NCBI GenBank assembly: GCA_031284065.1
Contig: JAITAP010000182.1
Span: forward strand, 1-25,397
DNA: 25,397 bases
From: Prevotellaceae bacterium
GTDB taxonomy: Bacteria; Bacteroidota; Bacteroidia; Bacteroidales; UBA932
Reading direction: 5' to 3'
In this document: positions 16,348 through 24,138 of the stretch, piece after piece
Numbering within the stretch: the stretch's first letter is position 1
Layout of the letters: every line of letters begins with the position of its first letter
Translations under genes and position numbers: made by a program
The notes under the pieces: generated by a model
The model's input: the letters and a program-made list of their open reading frames with translations, nothing else
Database searches by the model: none
Told to the model about the DNA's origin: nothing

Positions 16348-16425
16348 CTCCCAACGGATGGATTACATTCCAAACACGTCTTAAATTCGATGAAATAACC
16401 ATTAAAAGCGAGGAGGCAGCGTCTC

Positions 16426-16457
16426 AAATTTGGTTGTTATAGCACACTACCAAATTT
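16426..16457. terminator. Inverted repeat after the GH78-like gene
   Basis: AAATTTGGT (16426-16434) and ACCAAATTT (16449-16457) form a perfect 9-bp stem with a 14-base loop, 19 bases beyond the stop of the GH78-like gene. No long T run follows on the minus strand. It may be a weak terminator or an mRNA 3' stabilising hairpin. Confidence 0.4.
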
Positions 16458-16475
16458 TTGTAATGTAATTTAGCC

Positions 16476-18248
16476 TTAGTTCCTAACTACTTTCACCGGC
16501 TTGGGAGCGTCTATTTTGGTTTCTATTTTTCCGTTGGGCAATTTTTTGTGGCTGATTTTGATTGCGCCGTACGGTGTAGGGTATGTACCTTCTACCCACT
16601 GCAAGTCGCCGAGAAAGGGCGTAACCTTCACGGCTTTGCAGCCCGGCTCCACAATTTGCACGCCCAGCACATGCTCCATCAGCCAGCTTGCGGGGCCCGA
16701 CGACCACCCGTGGCACAAGCTGTGGCGGTACCCCGGATAGCAGTACGCGCCAAAATCGCCGTGTATGTCCTTTTTTCCTTCCACCGGCAGCTCGTCAATG
16801 CCGGTAACGTTCTGCGCCCAGTCCAGGTCAAAATCTTCCCAGAAGGTGGTGGCGCCAAGGTCAAGCATCTTGCCCCAATACTGCCGGATGACATCCAGCG
16901 CAGCCTGCTGTTGTCCGGCTTTTGCCTGCGCCTCCAGCATGTAGTACCCGTAGAACGTAGAAAATCCTTTGGCGCCGCCAACAGAAACCACCTCATCGCA
17001 CGCCTTTTTTGCGTCCATCGTACCGGCAATAGCCATCAAGGCGGCGGCCTGCTTCAGGTTGTTAACGGGTTTTAGCTGCCGGTTGATGCGCTCAATACCC
17101 CATGCGCACTTTTTTCCGGATTCCGGCTGGTTGAGGATCCTGCACAGCTCCGCGGCGTCTTGCAGCGCCCACGCCAGCAGCGCACGGTAGCCGGCCTCCA
17201 CGCCCTCCTGATTTGGCGTAGATGGCCAGTCCAAAAACTTGCGCCCAAACGTTTCGCTGCCGTCCTCGCCGATATGCTCCGCAATGAAGTCTATCAGCCC
17301 AACAATGTAATCCTTGTGCTTTTGGAGAAATGCCATGTCTCCGTGATGGTAGTACCACTCCTTGTGGATAATCAGGTACCAGAACGAGTAGGCGCTCATG
17401 CCGTTCATCCAGCCCGGCAGCGGAAACTGCTCGCAGGCGAGGTCAAGGCTTTGGGGCACTACCGGGTTGTTGCCAAACACGTTTTTGATGGTCATCACCT
17501 CCGGGTGCATGTCGCCAAGCCACACGCAGCGGTCGCGCTTGACTCCGTCCCACAGGTACTCCTGCATGTTGAGGTGTACGGTGTAGGCGGCGGTCATCCA
17601 TATTTTGTTCAGCTTTTCGTCGCTGCTGGCAAAAGAGCCAACGTAGGGAATATCGCGAAACCGGAGGATAGCTCGCGCTTCCTTGATGGATATGGTGCGG
17701 TTATTCTCCAGCAGGTCGATACGCACAAAGCGGAAGCCCGTGTTGCCGATTTCGATAGAGCCGGTGCGCGGAATTTCCATAGTAATATCGCGCTTGGCGT
17801 GGTCGTCGGTGGAGAAGCCCACTTTCCACTCGGTGTTGAGCGTTTGGCTGTTCGCCTCGCCCACAGATTCGCCAAAGCGGATGCGCACCAGCGACGGGCG
17901 GCGGTCGCCCGACCCCATCACCAGCTGAATACCGCCATGCAGCTCGCGCCCGTAGTCCAGCAGGATGGAGGCTTTTTCGTTCTCCGTGCTTGTCAGGCGG
18001 CAGTACTCCGTAGTGCGCGCCATGTCCGCCTGTCCTACGCCTGCGCGTAGCAACACTTCGGCGTTTTGCACCAGCTTGCCGCTGCCACCGCCGTAAGTCC
18101 ACACAATACGCTGCGGCGCAATGTAGGTACGGCTTAGCGGGTCGGCTTGCGCCACCTTGAGAAACGTTTCGCCAAAGGTTGGCGGCAGCTGCGCACAGAC
18201 GCTTGCGCTCACGGCAAGCAACGCAGAAAGTAAGAAAATTTGCTTCAT
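16476..18248 (-). CDS. Secreted alpha-L-rhamnosidase-like (GH78-type) protein
   Basis: The 590-residue product has a signal peptide (about 1-20, SVCAQ). Beta-sandwich regions follow (to about 205), then an (alpha/alpha)6-barrel and a C-terminal beta domain. The acid motif region reads DGVKRDRCVWLGDMHPE (234-250), the variant of the GH78 RDERxGWxGD signature found in rhamnosidase-related proteins. A likely base lies in TTFWEDF (Glu471). SLCHGWSSGP (510-519) and the late WVEGTYPTPYGAI are typical of the family's end. It should remove rhamnose or a related sugar from glycans outside the cytoplasm; the exact specificity is open. I choose the ATG at 18248. A longer frame begins at 18299, but that codon falls inside the -7 promoter box. 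Confidence 0.85.
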   Translation of the reverse strand: MKQIFLLSALLAVSASVCAQLPPTFGETFLKVAQADPLSRTYIAPQRIVWTYGGGSGKLVQNAEVLLRAGVGQADMARTTEYCRLTSTENEKASILLDYGRELHGGIQLVMGSGDRRPSLVRIRFGESVGEANSQTLNTEWKVGFSTDDHAKRDITMEIPRTGSIEIGNTGFRFVRIDLLENNRTISIKEARAILRFRDIPYVGSFASSDEKLNKIWMTAAYTVHLNMQEYLWDGVKRDRCVWLGDMHPEVMTIKNVFGNNPVVPQSLDLACEQFPLPGWMNGMSAYSFWYLIIHKEWYYHHGDMAFLQKHKDYIVGLIDFIAEHIGEDGSETFGRKFLDWPSTPNQEGVEAGYRALLAWALQDAAELCRILNQPESGKKCAWGIERINRQLKPVNNLKQAAALMAIAGTMDAKKACDEVVSVGGAKGFSTFYGYYMLEAQAKAGQQQAALDVIRQYWGKMLDLGATTFWEDFDLDWAQNVTGIDELPVEGKKDIHGDFGAYCYPGYRHSLCHGWSSGPASWLMEHVLGVQIVEPGCKAVKVTPFLGDLQWVEGTYPTPYGAIKISHKKLPNGKIETKIDAPKPVKVVRN

Positions 18249-18296
18249 TTTGTGTATAGCTTTTTGCGGTGGGAAAAATAATGCCTTCAGCTTTTG

Positions 18297-18304
18297 CAAA
18301 GGTA
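18297..18304 (-). promoter_or_regulatory. -7 promoter box for the GH78-like gene
   Basis: TACCTTTG on the minus strand (18304-18297) is a perfect TAnnTTTG box. No good TTTG lies at the expected -33 distance; the stretch is T-rich. Transcription would start near 18290, about 40 bases before the ATG at 18248. Confidence 0.5.
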
Positions 18305-18535
18305 GATAAATTTGAGAATTAAAAAGTTAAAAATTGAGAATTATGTAGCCTCCGATGAATAACTACAATTCACAGCTGTCGGTTGATGGATTAGAATCAT
18401 GATTTTCAATCAGGTGATGCGGCGCAAGGTCGCTAACCTGCGATTATGGAAGCTGCGCGCCTCTCAGGACATGCAAGGCGGCCATAAAACCTCACTCCCC
18501 GTCCATTTCCCCTCCCCTGTTACTCCGGGCAAAGC

Positions 18536-18590
18536 GAGGAATTTCCAACCTTACCGTCGGCGGCGTGGCAAAAACGGTTGGAGATTCCTC
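18536..18590. repeat. 15-bp inverted repeat
   Basis: GAGGAATTTCCAACC (18536-18550) and GGTTGGAGATTCCTC (18576-18590) pair at 14 of 15 positions around a 25-base loop. The arms read like termini of a very small element or a long-stem hairpin. No target duplication was evident. Confidence 0.8.
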
Positions 18591-18621
18591 CGCGCCATGC
18601 GCCATCTGCCGCGCCATGCGC
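18591..18621. repeat. 12-bp direct repeat
   Basis: CGCGCCATGCGC occurs at 18591-18602 and again at 18610-18621, 19 bases apart, directly after the 15-bp inverted repeat. Confidence 0.8.
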
Positions 18622-18644
18622 TGTTGTTTCAACAAGGGTTAAAG

Positions 18645-18686
18645 GGGGTGGGGTTATTTTCCACCGGACGCTGCCTCCCCCACCCC
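18645..18686 (-). terminator. G/C-rich hairpin just after the DUF4249 gene
   Basis: GGGGTGGGG (18645-18653) and CCCCACCCC (18678-18686) form a 9-bp stem with a 24-base loop, beginning 2 bases beyond the DUF4249 stop codon. Only a short T run (CCCTTTAAC) follows on the minus strand. It may end the rpsU-to-DUF4249 transcript. Confidence 0.5.
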
Positions 18687-18688
18687 AC

Positions 18689-19831
18689 TTAAAAACCTGC
18701 CAAGCCATAATATCCGCTACAAGCTTTGTACTCTGCAAGGCTCTTGCATGCTACGCTAATGGCAGAAAAACAGCCGTATCCGTTTTCGATGTTGGAGGGT
18801 ATGGATACCGGCTCGGAAAAAAAGCCCAAGCCTGTTTTTTGTAGCGACAAGCTTCGGTAGTAGGCGTAGGATAGCGGGGTCAGGTGCGCCACGCAGAGGA
18901 ACGTGGCAACGCTGCTGCGGGAATTTTCGTCGCAGGGCGGCTCGCCGGCTCTACCGTCGTTCTGCATAAAAACGTCTTCATCAACCAGCAAATTGATAGC
19001 GCCGGTAGCGTTGGCAAACGACATATCCGACAGTAGTATCCTTTCAAAAATAAGAGCGTCAAATTCGCTATCCATCGACAGCCCCGAAGCTTCTACGTCG
19101 GGGTTGTCCTGTATTACCGCAATATCGCTGATGGCCACGTAGGGGACGCCGGAGATGGGAGGCCTGCCCGGGTGGCGCATCTCCGATTGCAGGTACACCA
19201 TGTAGTAGTCCCTTTCCGGCGAGTTGTCGGTGAGGCGAAGCGCTACCGGATAACAGTCGATAGCCCGCACCTTAAGCGTGTTGGGGTTGAAAGCCTCAAC
19301 CAAGTATGCGCTGTAATGCTTCGTCTGCCGCAAATCCGGCAAAGCCTGCTCAATGATGGGCATATCCGGCATTGCAACTACCGCCGTAGCCTCGGGGTAG
19401 CCCTCAATTTTTAGCGTAAGCCGGTAGGTGTGCCCCGCGTTGAGCTGCAAACCGGCTACGGTGGCGGTGTAGCCGCTGTTTCCCGACGACCTCAGCGACA
19501 GGTCAAATCCGCCGTTGGCGCTGCTGTCTATCACGTAAACGTCCCTGCCGTCGGTTTCGTCGTACAGCGTTACCTTCCCACGCCGAACGATGGCGTCATT
19601 TTCAAGCTTCCTGTCGCGGTACGCGCTTAGCGAGCGGCCTTCGGTAAAGGAAAGAAAAAAGTTGCCTTCGGTATCGATGGTGGCGCTCACCGCCAGCTTG
19701 ACCTCCTCCTCGCCGGAGGGGGCAATATCTATGTACTGCACCATATTTTCGCAGGCAAGCAGCAGCGTTGCGCCGCAAGCCAAAAGCCACCGGAAGGGAA
19801 AAATCGTCTTTATTGCTTTACTCGTCATCAT
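18689..19831 (-). CDS. DUF4249-family lipoprotein
   Basis: The 380-residue product begins with a lipoprotein signal (FPFRWLLACGATLLLAC, lipidated Cys about 27). A beta-rich region follows (EVKLAVSATIDTEGNFFLSF, GKVTLYDE, LNAGHTYRLTLKIEG), and it ends GYYGLAGF. These fit DUF4249, a Bacteroidota family of outer-membrane lipoproteins usually encoded next to a TonB-dependent receptor and thought to help capture its ligand. Here it lies 3 bases after that receptor's stop codon, so the two are translationally close and certainly paired. The ligand is unknown. Confidence 0.85.
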   Translation of the reverse strand: MMTSKAIKTIFPFRWLLACGATLLLACENMVQYIDIAPSGEEEVKLAVSATIDTEGNFFLSFTEGRSLSAYRDRKLENDAIVRRGKVTLYDETDGRDVYVIDSSANGGFDLSLRSSGNSGYTATVAGLQLNAGHTYRLTLKIEGYPEATAVVAMPDMPIIEQALPDLRQTKHYSAYLVEAFNPNTLKVRAIDCYPVALRLTDNSPERDYYMVYLQSEMRHPGRPPISGVPYVAISDIAVIQDNPDVEASGLSMDSEFDALIFERILLSDMSFANATGAINLLVDEDVFMQNDGRAGEPPCDENSRSSVATFLCVAHLTPLSYAYYRSLSLQKTGLGFFSEPVSIPSNIENGYGCFSAISVACKSLAEYKACSGYYGLAGF

Positions 19832-19834
19832 TTT

Positions 19835-22237
19835 TTAAAATTTGAACTGGTAAGTAACGGACGGGATAATGGGAAACAAGCTGATTTGCTTGTAACGGTA
19901 CTGCTTAATAGCGCCGCCGGACGGCAATGTCGGGCTTGCTGGCTGGTAGCGAGTATTTTCTTCAATGTCCATGTAGTACGGATTTCTGCGGTTGTAGGCA
20001 TTGTACGCCCCAAATATCCACCGGCGTTCGTAGAGCCTTTTTTTCTTAATCAGGCTAACGCTCAAGTCGAGCCGGTGGTACGGCGCCATCCGGTAGCCGT
20101 TGCGCTCGCCGTACTCCTGCACCTCCACCTGCGGCGTGCTGGGGTTGAATGGGTTGTTGGCATGAAAAATTCCTGTCGGCACGGTGATACAGTTGCCCGA
20201 GCCAAACACCCACGTGCCGGACAGCTCCACCCGCTTGCCGAGTCGCTGCACTGCCACCACGCTAATATCGTGCCGCCGGTCGTACTTGTAGCTGAACCGC
20301 CGCCCCTGATTCAGCGCATCAAAGCGGCGGTCGGACCACGACAGCGTATATCCTATCCATCCGGTAAACGAGCCCGTTTTTTTCTGGGCAAAAAATTCTA
20401 CGCCGTAGCTTCGCCCTTCGCCTTGCAGCACCTTGTCCTCCCACTGGTTGTGCACTTCAAACACCGATGCGCCTTCCTTGTACTCTATCACGTTGTCCAT
20501 CGCTTTGTAGTATCCTTCGAGGCTCAGCTCGTAGGTTTCCCTAAAGTTGTGCGCCAACCCGACGGCCACCTGATGCGATTTCTGCGGGTGGAGCAGGTCG
20601 GTGGTAGGCGTCCACAGGTCGGTGGGCAAGCCGAGGTTGGAGTTGGTCAGCAGGTGGACGTACTGCGCCATGTGCGAGTACGACGCTTTGGCCGAGAGGT
20701 CGTCCGTCAGCAGGTAGCGCGCCGAAATGCGGGGTTGCGGCACGGCGTAGAGCTTGCCGCGCACGCTAAACGCCGACAGGTGCAGCCCAACGTTGGCTTT
20801 GAGCCGGTCGTCCAGCCGGATGTCGTCTTCGGCATACAAGCTGTATTCGCAGGTGTAAATCTTTTTCCCGCCAAAATCCAGCGGCATTATCTCCGAAGTC
20901 ATTCCGATAGCGCCCGGATTGAAGATATGGTACGTCAGGCCGCCGCCAAAGCGAATGTAGTGGTTGGGCGAAGGCAAATAGTCAAACGCCACCCGTCCGC
21001 TCCAGTCCTCAATGCCGCTCAGGTAATCCATCCCGTAGTACCGCGACTCCTGCGCCGCCGGGTCCGTTTCCCAGAACTTCACAAAAATGTTCATTCGGTA
21101 GCGGCTGTACGTAAGGGTTGTATTGCCAAAGAGCTGGTTGGTGAAAACATGGTTCCAGCGGAATGCGCCGGTAATGTTGCCCCACTTTAGCCCCGCTTCA
21201 TTTCTGGTATGGCTGGCGTCGGGCGAACCGCCGCTCTCCGACTCTACCGAAAATTTATCGTCGCCCATGTAGGCGCTCAGGTAGATGCGGTCTCTGGACG
21301 ATATGCGGTGGTTGACTTTGGCGGTGAGGTCGTAAAAGTAGTAGCCGGGCATTACCTGCTCGTCGCTTTCGCTGTTCATTGCCTTGATAAAAGGCCGCGC
21401 AAGCAAATCAATGTAGGTGCGCCGTCCGGAAACGATGAAAGATGTGCGGTCTTTGACGATAGGCCCCTCGACGGTCAGCTTGGAAGACACCAGCCCGATA
21501 GCGCCTTCGCTGTGGAATTGCTGCATGTTTCCTTCCTTCATGCTAATGTCAATCACCGACGATACGCGCCCCCCGTGCCGCGCCGGAAAGCCGCCCTTGA
21601 GCAGCTCAATGTTGTTGATAGCGTCGGCGTTGAACACCGAAAAGAAGCCGAACAGGTGCGAGGCGTTGTAAACCGGCACCCCGTCGAGCAAAATCAGGTT
21701 TTGGTCGGGTCCTCCGCCCCGCACGTAAAGCCCGCTGCTGCCTTCGCCCCCCGACTGTATGCCGGGCATGAGCTGCAATACTTTGAGAATGTCCACCTCG
21801 CCCAGGAAAGCGGGAACAGCTTTGACCTGCGCAATCGGCACGTTAAGGGCGCTCATCTGCGTGCGGTCCTGTATCCGGTCGGAGCCGACGGCGGTTACCA
21901 CCACCTCCTCCAGCTGTAGCGTGTTCCGCATGTTGACGTCGATTACCGTATCTCTGTCGAGCACGAACGAGTACACCTGCGTAGCGTACCCCACATACGA
22001 ATACGCCAACTCCACCTGACCCTTTGGCAAAGTGAGGCTGTAAAAGCCATACTGGTTGGACGAAGTGCCAAGCTTGCCGGAGCGGTTGTAGAGCGTAGCG
22101 CCTATCAGGTTTTCGGTGGTGAGGCTATCCCTCATGTATCCGCTGATAGTGTACTTTTGGGCATACAACCCGGAAGATGCATAAAAGAGAAATAGCAAAC
22201 AGCACAAAAACGCTTTACGGCATACGGCTATTGCCAT
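19835..22237 (-). CDS. TonB-dependent outer-membrane receptor (DUF4249 partner type)
   Basis: The 800-residue product imports a ligand across the outer membrane using TonB energy. Residues about 1-27 are a signal peptide (FYASSGLYAQ). A carboxypeptidase-regulatory-like domain follows at about 29-105 (ISGYMRDSLTTENLIGATLY, GFYSLTLPKG), then a plug domain at about 110-230 (LQLMPGIQSGGEG, LYVRGGGPDQNLILLDGVPV), then a 22-strand barrel to the final aromatic strand ending in F. The frame is open back to 22444, but that part overlaps hpf, so I take the ATG at 22237, which fits the signal peptide. It follows hpf by 37 bases with no obvious promoter of its own. It is not a SusC-type receptor with a SusD partner; the partner is DUF4249. 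Confidence 0.92.
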   Translation of the reverse strand: MAIAVCRKAFLCCLLFLFYASSGLYAQKYTISGYMRDSLTTENLIGATLYNRSGKLGTSSNQYGFYSLTLPKGQVELAYSYVGYATQVYSFVLDRDTVIDVNMRNTLQLEEVVVTAVGSDRIQDRTQMSALNVPIAQVKAVPAFLGEVDILKVLQLMPGIQSGGEGSSGLYVRGGGPDQNLILLDGVPVYNASHLFGFFSVFNADAINNIELLKGGFPARHGGRVSSVIDISMKEGNMQQFHSEGAIGLVSSKLTVEGPIVKDRTSFIVSGRRTYIDLLARPFIKAMNSESDEQVMPGYYFYDLTAKVNHRISSRDRIYLSAYMGDDKFSVESESGGSPDASHTRNEAGLKWGNITGAFRWNHVFTNQLFGNTTLTYSRYRMNIFVKFWETDPAAQESRYYGMDYLSGIEDWSGRVAFDYLPSPNHYIRFGGGLTYHIFNPGAIGMTSEIMPLDFGGKKIYTCEYSLYAEDDIRLDDRLKANVGLHLSAFSVRGKLYAVPQPRISARYLLTDDLSAKASYSHMAQYVHLLTNSNLGLPTDLWTPTTDLLHPQKSHQVAVGLAHNFRETYELSLEGYYKAMDNVIEYKEGASVFEVHNQWEDKVLQGEGRSYGVEFFAQKKTGSFTGWIGYTLSWSDRRFDALNQGRRFSYKYDRRHDISVVAVQRLGKRVELSGTWVFGSGNCITVPTGIFHANNPFNPSTPQVEVQEYGERNGYRMAPYHRLDLSVSLIKKKRLYERRWIFGAYNAYNRRNPYYMDIEENTRYQPASPTLPSGGAIKQYRYKQISLFPIIPSVTYQFKF

Positions 22238-22274
22238 ATCGCCATTTAGCGCCAAGCGTATTAAAGAATGTCCT

Positions 22275-22571
22275 TTACTCACGCAATCGTTCCTTGTACT
22301 TTGCAAGCTGTTTTTTGAGCACCTCAACGTCGAGGTCAATTGCCTCCTCAAAAGACTTGCACTTGTTTTCCGCAAAGAGGGCGCTGCCGGGCACTTCAAG
22401 GAGTATTTTGACCACCTTGTTTTTTTCATCCGACACATTTTCAACTCTCATGGCAATTTCAGCGCTTACAATGCCATCGAAAAATTTATCGAGCTTGCCT
22501 ACTTTTTCCTCTGCAAACGCCAACAGCTTCTGGTCGGCGTTGAATTTAATTGATTGAATTTTTGTATTCAT
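22275..22571 (-). CDS. hpf: Ribosome hibernation factor HPF/RaiA (short form)
   Basis: The 98-residue protein is the short HPF/YfiA type, which binds the decoding centre of the 30S subunit and silences or protects ribosomes during slow growth. It begins MNTKIQSIKFNADQKLLAF and contains KLDKFFDGIVSAEIAMRVEN and LFAENKCKSFEEAIDLDV, in the beta-alpha-beta-beta-beta-alpha order of the family. It lies 50 bases after xerC/D in the rpsU-xer-hpf order common in Bacteroidota. A TAAATTTG box upstream hints at an extra promoter. Confidence 0.93.
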   Translation of the reverse strand: MNTKIQSIKFNADQKLLAFAEEKVGKLDKFFDGIVSAEIAMRVENVSDEKNKVVKILLEVPGSALFAENKCKSFEEAIDLDVEVLKKQLAKYKERLRE

Positions 22572-22608
22572 AAAGCGATTTTAGTTTTGGTACTTAGACT
22601 TCAAATTC

Positions 22609-22616
22609 CAAATTTA
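22609..22616 (-). promoter_or_regulatory. Weak candidate -7 box before hpf
   Basis: TAAATTTG on the minus strand matches TAnnTTTG and sits 38 bases before the hpf ATG. No TTTG occurs at the -33 position, so this is a low-confidence internal promoter. Confidence 0.25.
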
Positions 22617-22621
22617 CAAAA

Positions 22622-23500
22622 TTAACCGGCGTGCGGGTGCGCGCTATGGTATGATTTAAGCAATTTTTCAACAGTGTTGTGCGTGTAAACCTGCGTTGCG
22701 CTTAGGTTGCTGTGCCCCAGCAAGTCTTTGATGCTGTTGAGGTCTGCGCCGTTGTTGAGCATGTGCGTGGCGAATGAGTGGCGCAGCACGTGCGGACTTT
22801 TTTTGCCCTTTACCCCCTGCATTGCCAAGCCTGCATGTACCACCCTGTACACCAAGCCCGGGTACACCCCCGCCCCTTTTGCTGTGCGGAAGAACGGGCT
22901 GTCGGGCAGCGCCGCAAACCGGTCGCTCAGCGCCGCAAGGTAGCGCTTAAGCTCTTCGCACAAGCTGGGGGCAAGCGGTATGATACGCTGCTTGTTGCCC
23001 TTTCCCAGCGCCCTTACCGTTTGCGCCTCAACGTCCACGTCGCCGCAGCGCAAGCCCGTCAGCTCCGAAAGGCGCATACCCGTTCCGTAAAGTAGCTCAA
23101 TTATGGCATGGTTACGCAGCTGCTCGTAGCTGCCAACGTCGCAATCGCGGTCAAGCAATGCGTGCAGCTCCTCCTCCCTGTAAAAAACCGGAAGCCGCTT
23201 GGCGTTTTTTGGTGGTATTACTTTTTCTATTGGATTCTGTGCAACCAGCCCCTCTCTGACAAGGTAGCTGTAAAATGCACTTGCTGATGAGATTTTACGG
23301 TTGACCGAGCGCGTGCTTAACCCCTGCGACATGAGCTCCGAAAACCATGCCCGCAGCTGCCTGTGGCCAAGCGTTGCCAGCTCGTCGTCAGCAACGCCAA
23401 AGTAGGCAACCAGCTGCTGAAGATCGCTCTTGTACGCTCGCAGCGTATGCGCGGAGTAGCGTTTTTCGCTCCTGAGGTATTGTATAAAACGAGTAACCAT
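22622..23500 (-). CDS. Tyrosine site-specific recombinase XerC/XerD
   Basis: The 292-residue protein resolves chromosome dimers at dif-type sites by strand exchange. The N-terminal core-binding domain spans about 1-85 (YLRSEKRYSAHTLRAYKSDL). The catalytic domain follows, with all expected residues visible: Arg143 (GMRLSEL), Lys167 (GKGNK), His237 and Arg240 (HVLRHSF), His263 (LGHSNLS) and the nucleophile Tyr272 (VYTHNT). Length and chromosomal neighbours (rpsU and hpf) fit the housekeeping Xer protein, not a mobile-element integrase. XerC versus XerD cannot be settled here. The ATG at 23500 is used. Confidence 0.93.
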   Translation of the reverse strand: MVTRFIQYLRSEKRYSAHTLRAYKSDLQQLVAYFGVADDELATLGHRQLRAWFSELMSQGLSTRSVNRKISSASAFYSYLVREGLVAQNPIEKVIPPKNAKRLPVFYREEELHALLDRDCDVGSYEQLRNHAIIELLYGTGMRLSELTGLRCGDVDVEAQTVRALGKGNKQRIIPLAPSLCEELKRYLAALSDRFAALPDSPFFRTAKGAGVYPGLVYRVVHAGLAMQGVKGKKSPHVLRHSFATHMLNNGADLNSIKDLLGHSNLSATQVYTHNTVEKLLKSYHSAHPHAG

Positions 23501-23537
23501 AGGCGCAAGTTACAAAAAAAAACTTTATGCTGTACCT

Positions 23538-23555
23538 CAAGTCCCCAAGAACTTG
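23538..23555 (-). other. Small hairpin directly after rpsU
   Basis: On the minus strand CAAGTTC and GGACTTG form a 7-bp stem (one G-T pair) with a TTGG loop, 4 bases after the rpsU stop. A run of nine T residues (23522-23514) follows 15 bases later. It may attenuate read-through from rpsU into xerC/D or stabilise the rpsU mRNA end. Confidence 0.4.
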
Positions 23556-23559
23556 ATTT

Positions 23560-23754
23560 TTAGGCCTCTTCGGTACGCTGTAGCAGCTGCCGGTAAGCGG
23601 CGCGCTTAACTTGGTCTCGGCGAACGACCGAAGGTTTTACAAAAAACTGCCGTGAGCGCAGCTCGCGCACAACGCCGGTTTTTTCAAATTTTCTTTTAAA
23701 CTTTTTCAGGGCTTTCTCTATGTTTTCGCCCTCCTTAATGGGAACAATAATCAT
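23560..23754 (-). CDS. rpsU: 30S ribosomal protein bS21
   Basis: The 64-residue basic protein begins MIIVPIKEGENIEKALKKFK and continues KFEKTGVVRELRSRQFFVKP, a clear match to bS21 of the small ribosomal subunit. In Bacteroidota bS21 takes part in holding the 16S rRNA 3' end, which relates to their weak use of Shine-Dalgarno sites. It heads the rpsU-xer-hpf cluster and has a strong promoter about 90-120 bases upstream. Confidence 0.96.
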   Translation of the reverse strand: MIIVPIKEGENIEKALKKFKRKFEKTGVVRELRSRQFFVKPSVVRRDQVKRAAYRQLLQRTEEA

Positions 23755-24138
23755 AATTTTTTTTAGCGATTTGGGAATACTATTTTAGTAAATGCTAACT
23801 TGTTGCATGCTTTTTCAGGCAATTGCCGCACGTAACGAACGCGCAAAGATACAAAAAAAATTCGGTTTGCAAATAAAACGCCGCAAAATTACACAATTCA
23901 AATGTCGGGCTCAATGCCCAACTCAATACGCTGCCTGCTTTCATTAAAGTTGGCTGCGCTTTTATGAGATTGTCCGGCGCGAGGTCATAGTCAACAGCGG
24001 TAGCCATATTTACGGTTTGCGTAATACCGGCGCTGTCAGGAGCAACCACCCGAAAGTCGCGATGGATAAAGCCTGCGTATGTGCGCTCTTGTGCGAAAAA
24101 ACCTGACTAAAAATTGAGCCGAGCTGTCCGGTTGTTGC
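23755..24138. other. Intergenic region: rpsU leader and possible gene relic
   Basis: The left part holds the rpsU promoter and a roughly 80-base leader. The right part has a minus-strand open frame (about 23795-24106) whose translation from 24106 to about 23900 looks protein-like (RTYAGFIHRDFRVVAPDSAG, then NMATAVDYDLAPDNLIK). It then runs into the rpsU promoter. It could be the remnant of a truncated gene or chance. No RNA gene was recognised. Confidence 0.35.
23844..23873 (-). promoter_or_regulatory. Promoter for the rpsU cluster
   Basis: On the minus strand TTTG (23873-23870) is followed after 18 bases by a perfect TATCTTTG (23851-23844) and then CGCG. This closely matches the Bacteroidota housekeeping promoter. 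Transcription would start near 23837, giving a leader of about 80 bases before the rpsU ATG. Confidence 0.7.

Larger units (their letters stand above)
18305..18688. other. 384-bp non-coding stretch rich in hairpins
   Basis: No credible gene is present; translations are short and rich in Arg, Gly and Pro. It holds two inverted repeats and one direct repeat, listed separately. It also has an AT-rich edge next to the GH78 promoter, where GAGAATTAAAAAGTTAAAAA is followed by TTGAGAATT. The mixed composition suggests a decayed element or a dispersed repeat. Confidence 0.6.

Noticed and set aside
17160..18050. 296-codon plus-strand open frame
   Set aside because: It is antisense to the GH78-like gene, which has recognisable catalytic motifs; the shadow has none.
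19886..21919. Two long plus-strand open frames (434 and 236 codons)
   Set aside because: They are antisense to the TonB-dependent receptor, whose plug and barrel signatures are clear.
22238..22274. tRNA genes expected after hpf
   Set aside because: Only 37 bases separate hpf from the receptor, too few for a tRNA.
22238..22444. 69-residue N-terminal extension of the TonB receptor
   Set aside because: It overlaps hpf in another frame and precedes a clean signal peptide that starts at 22237.
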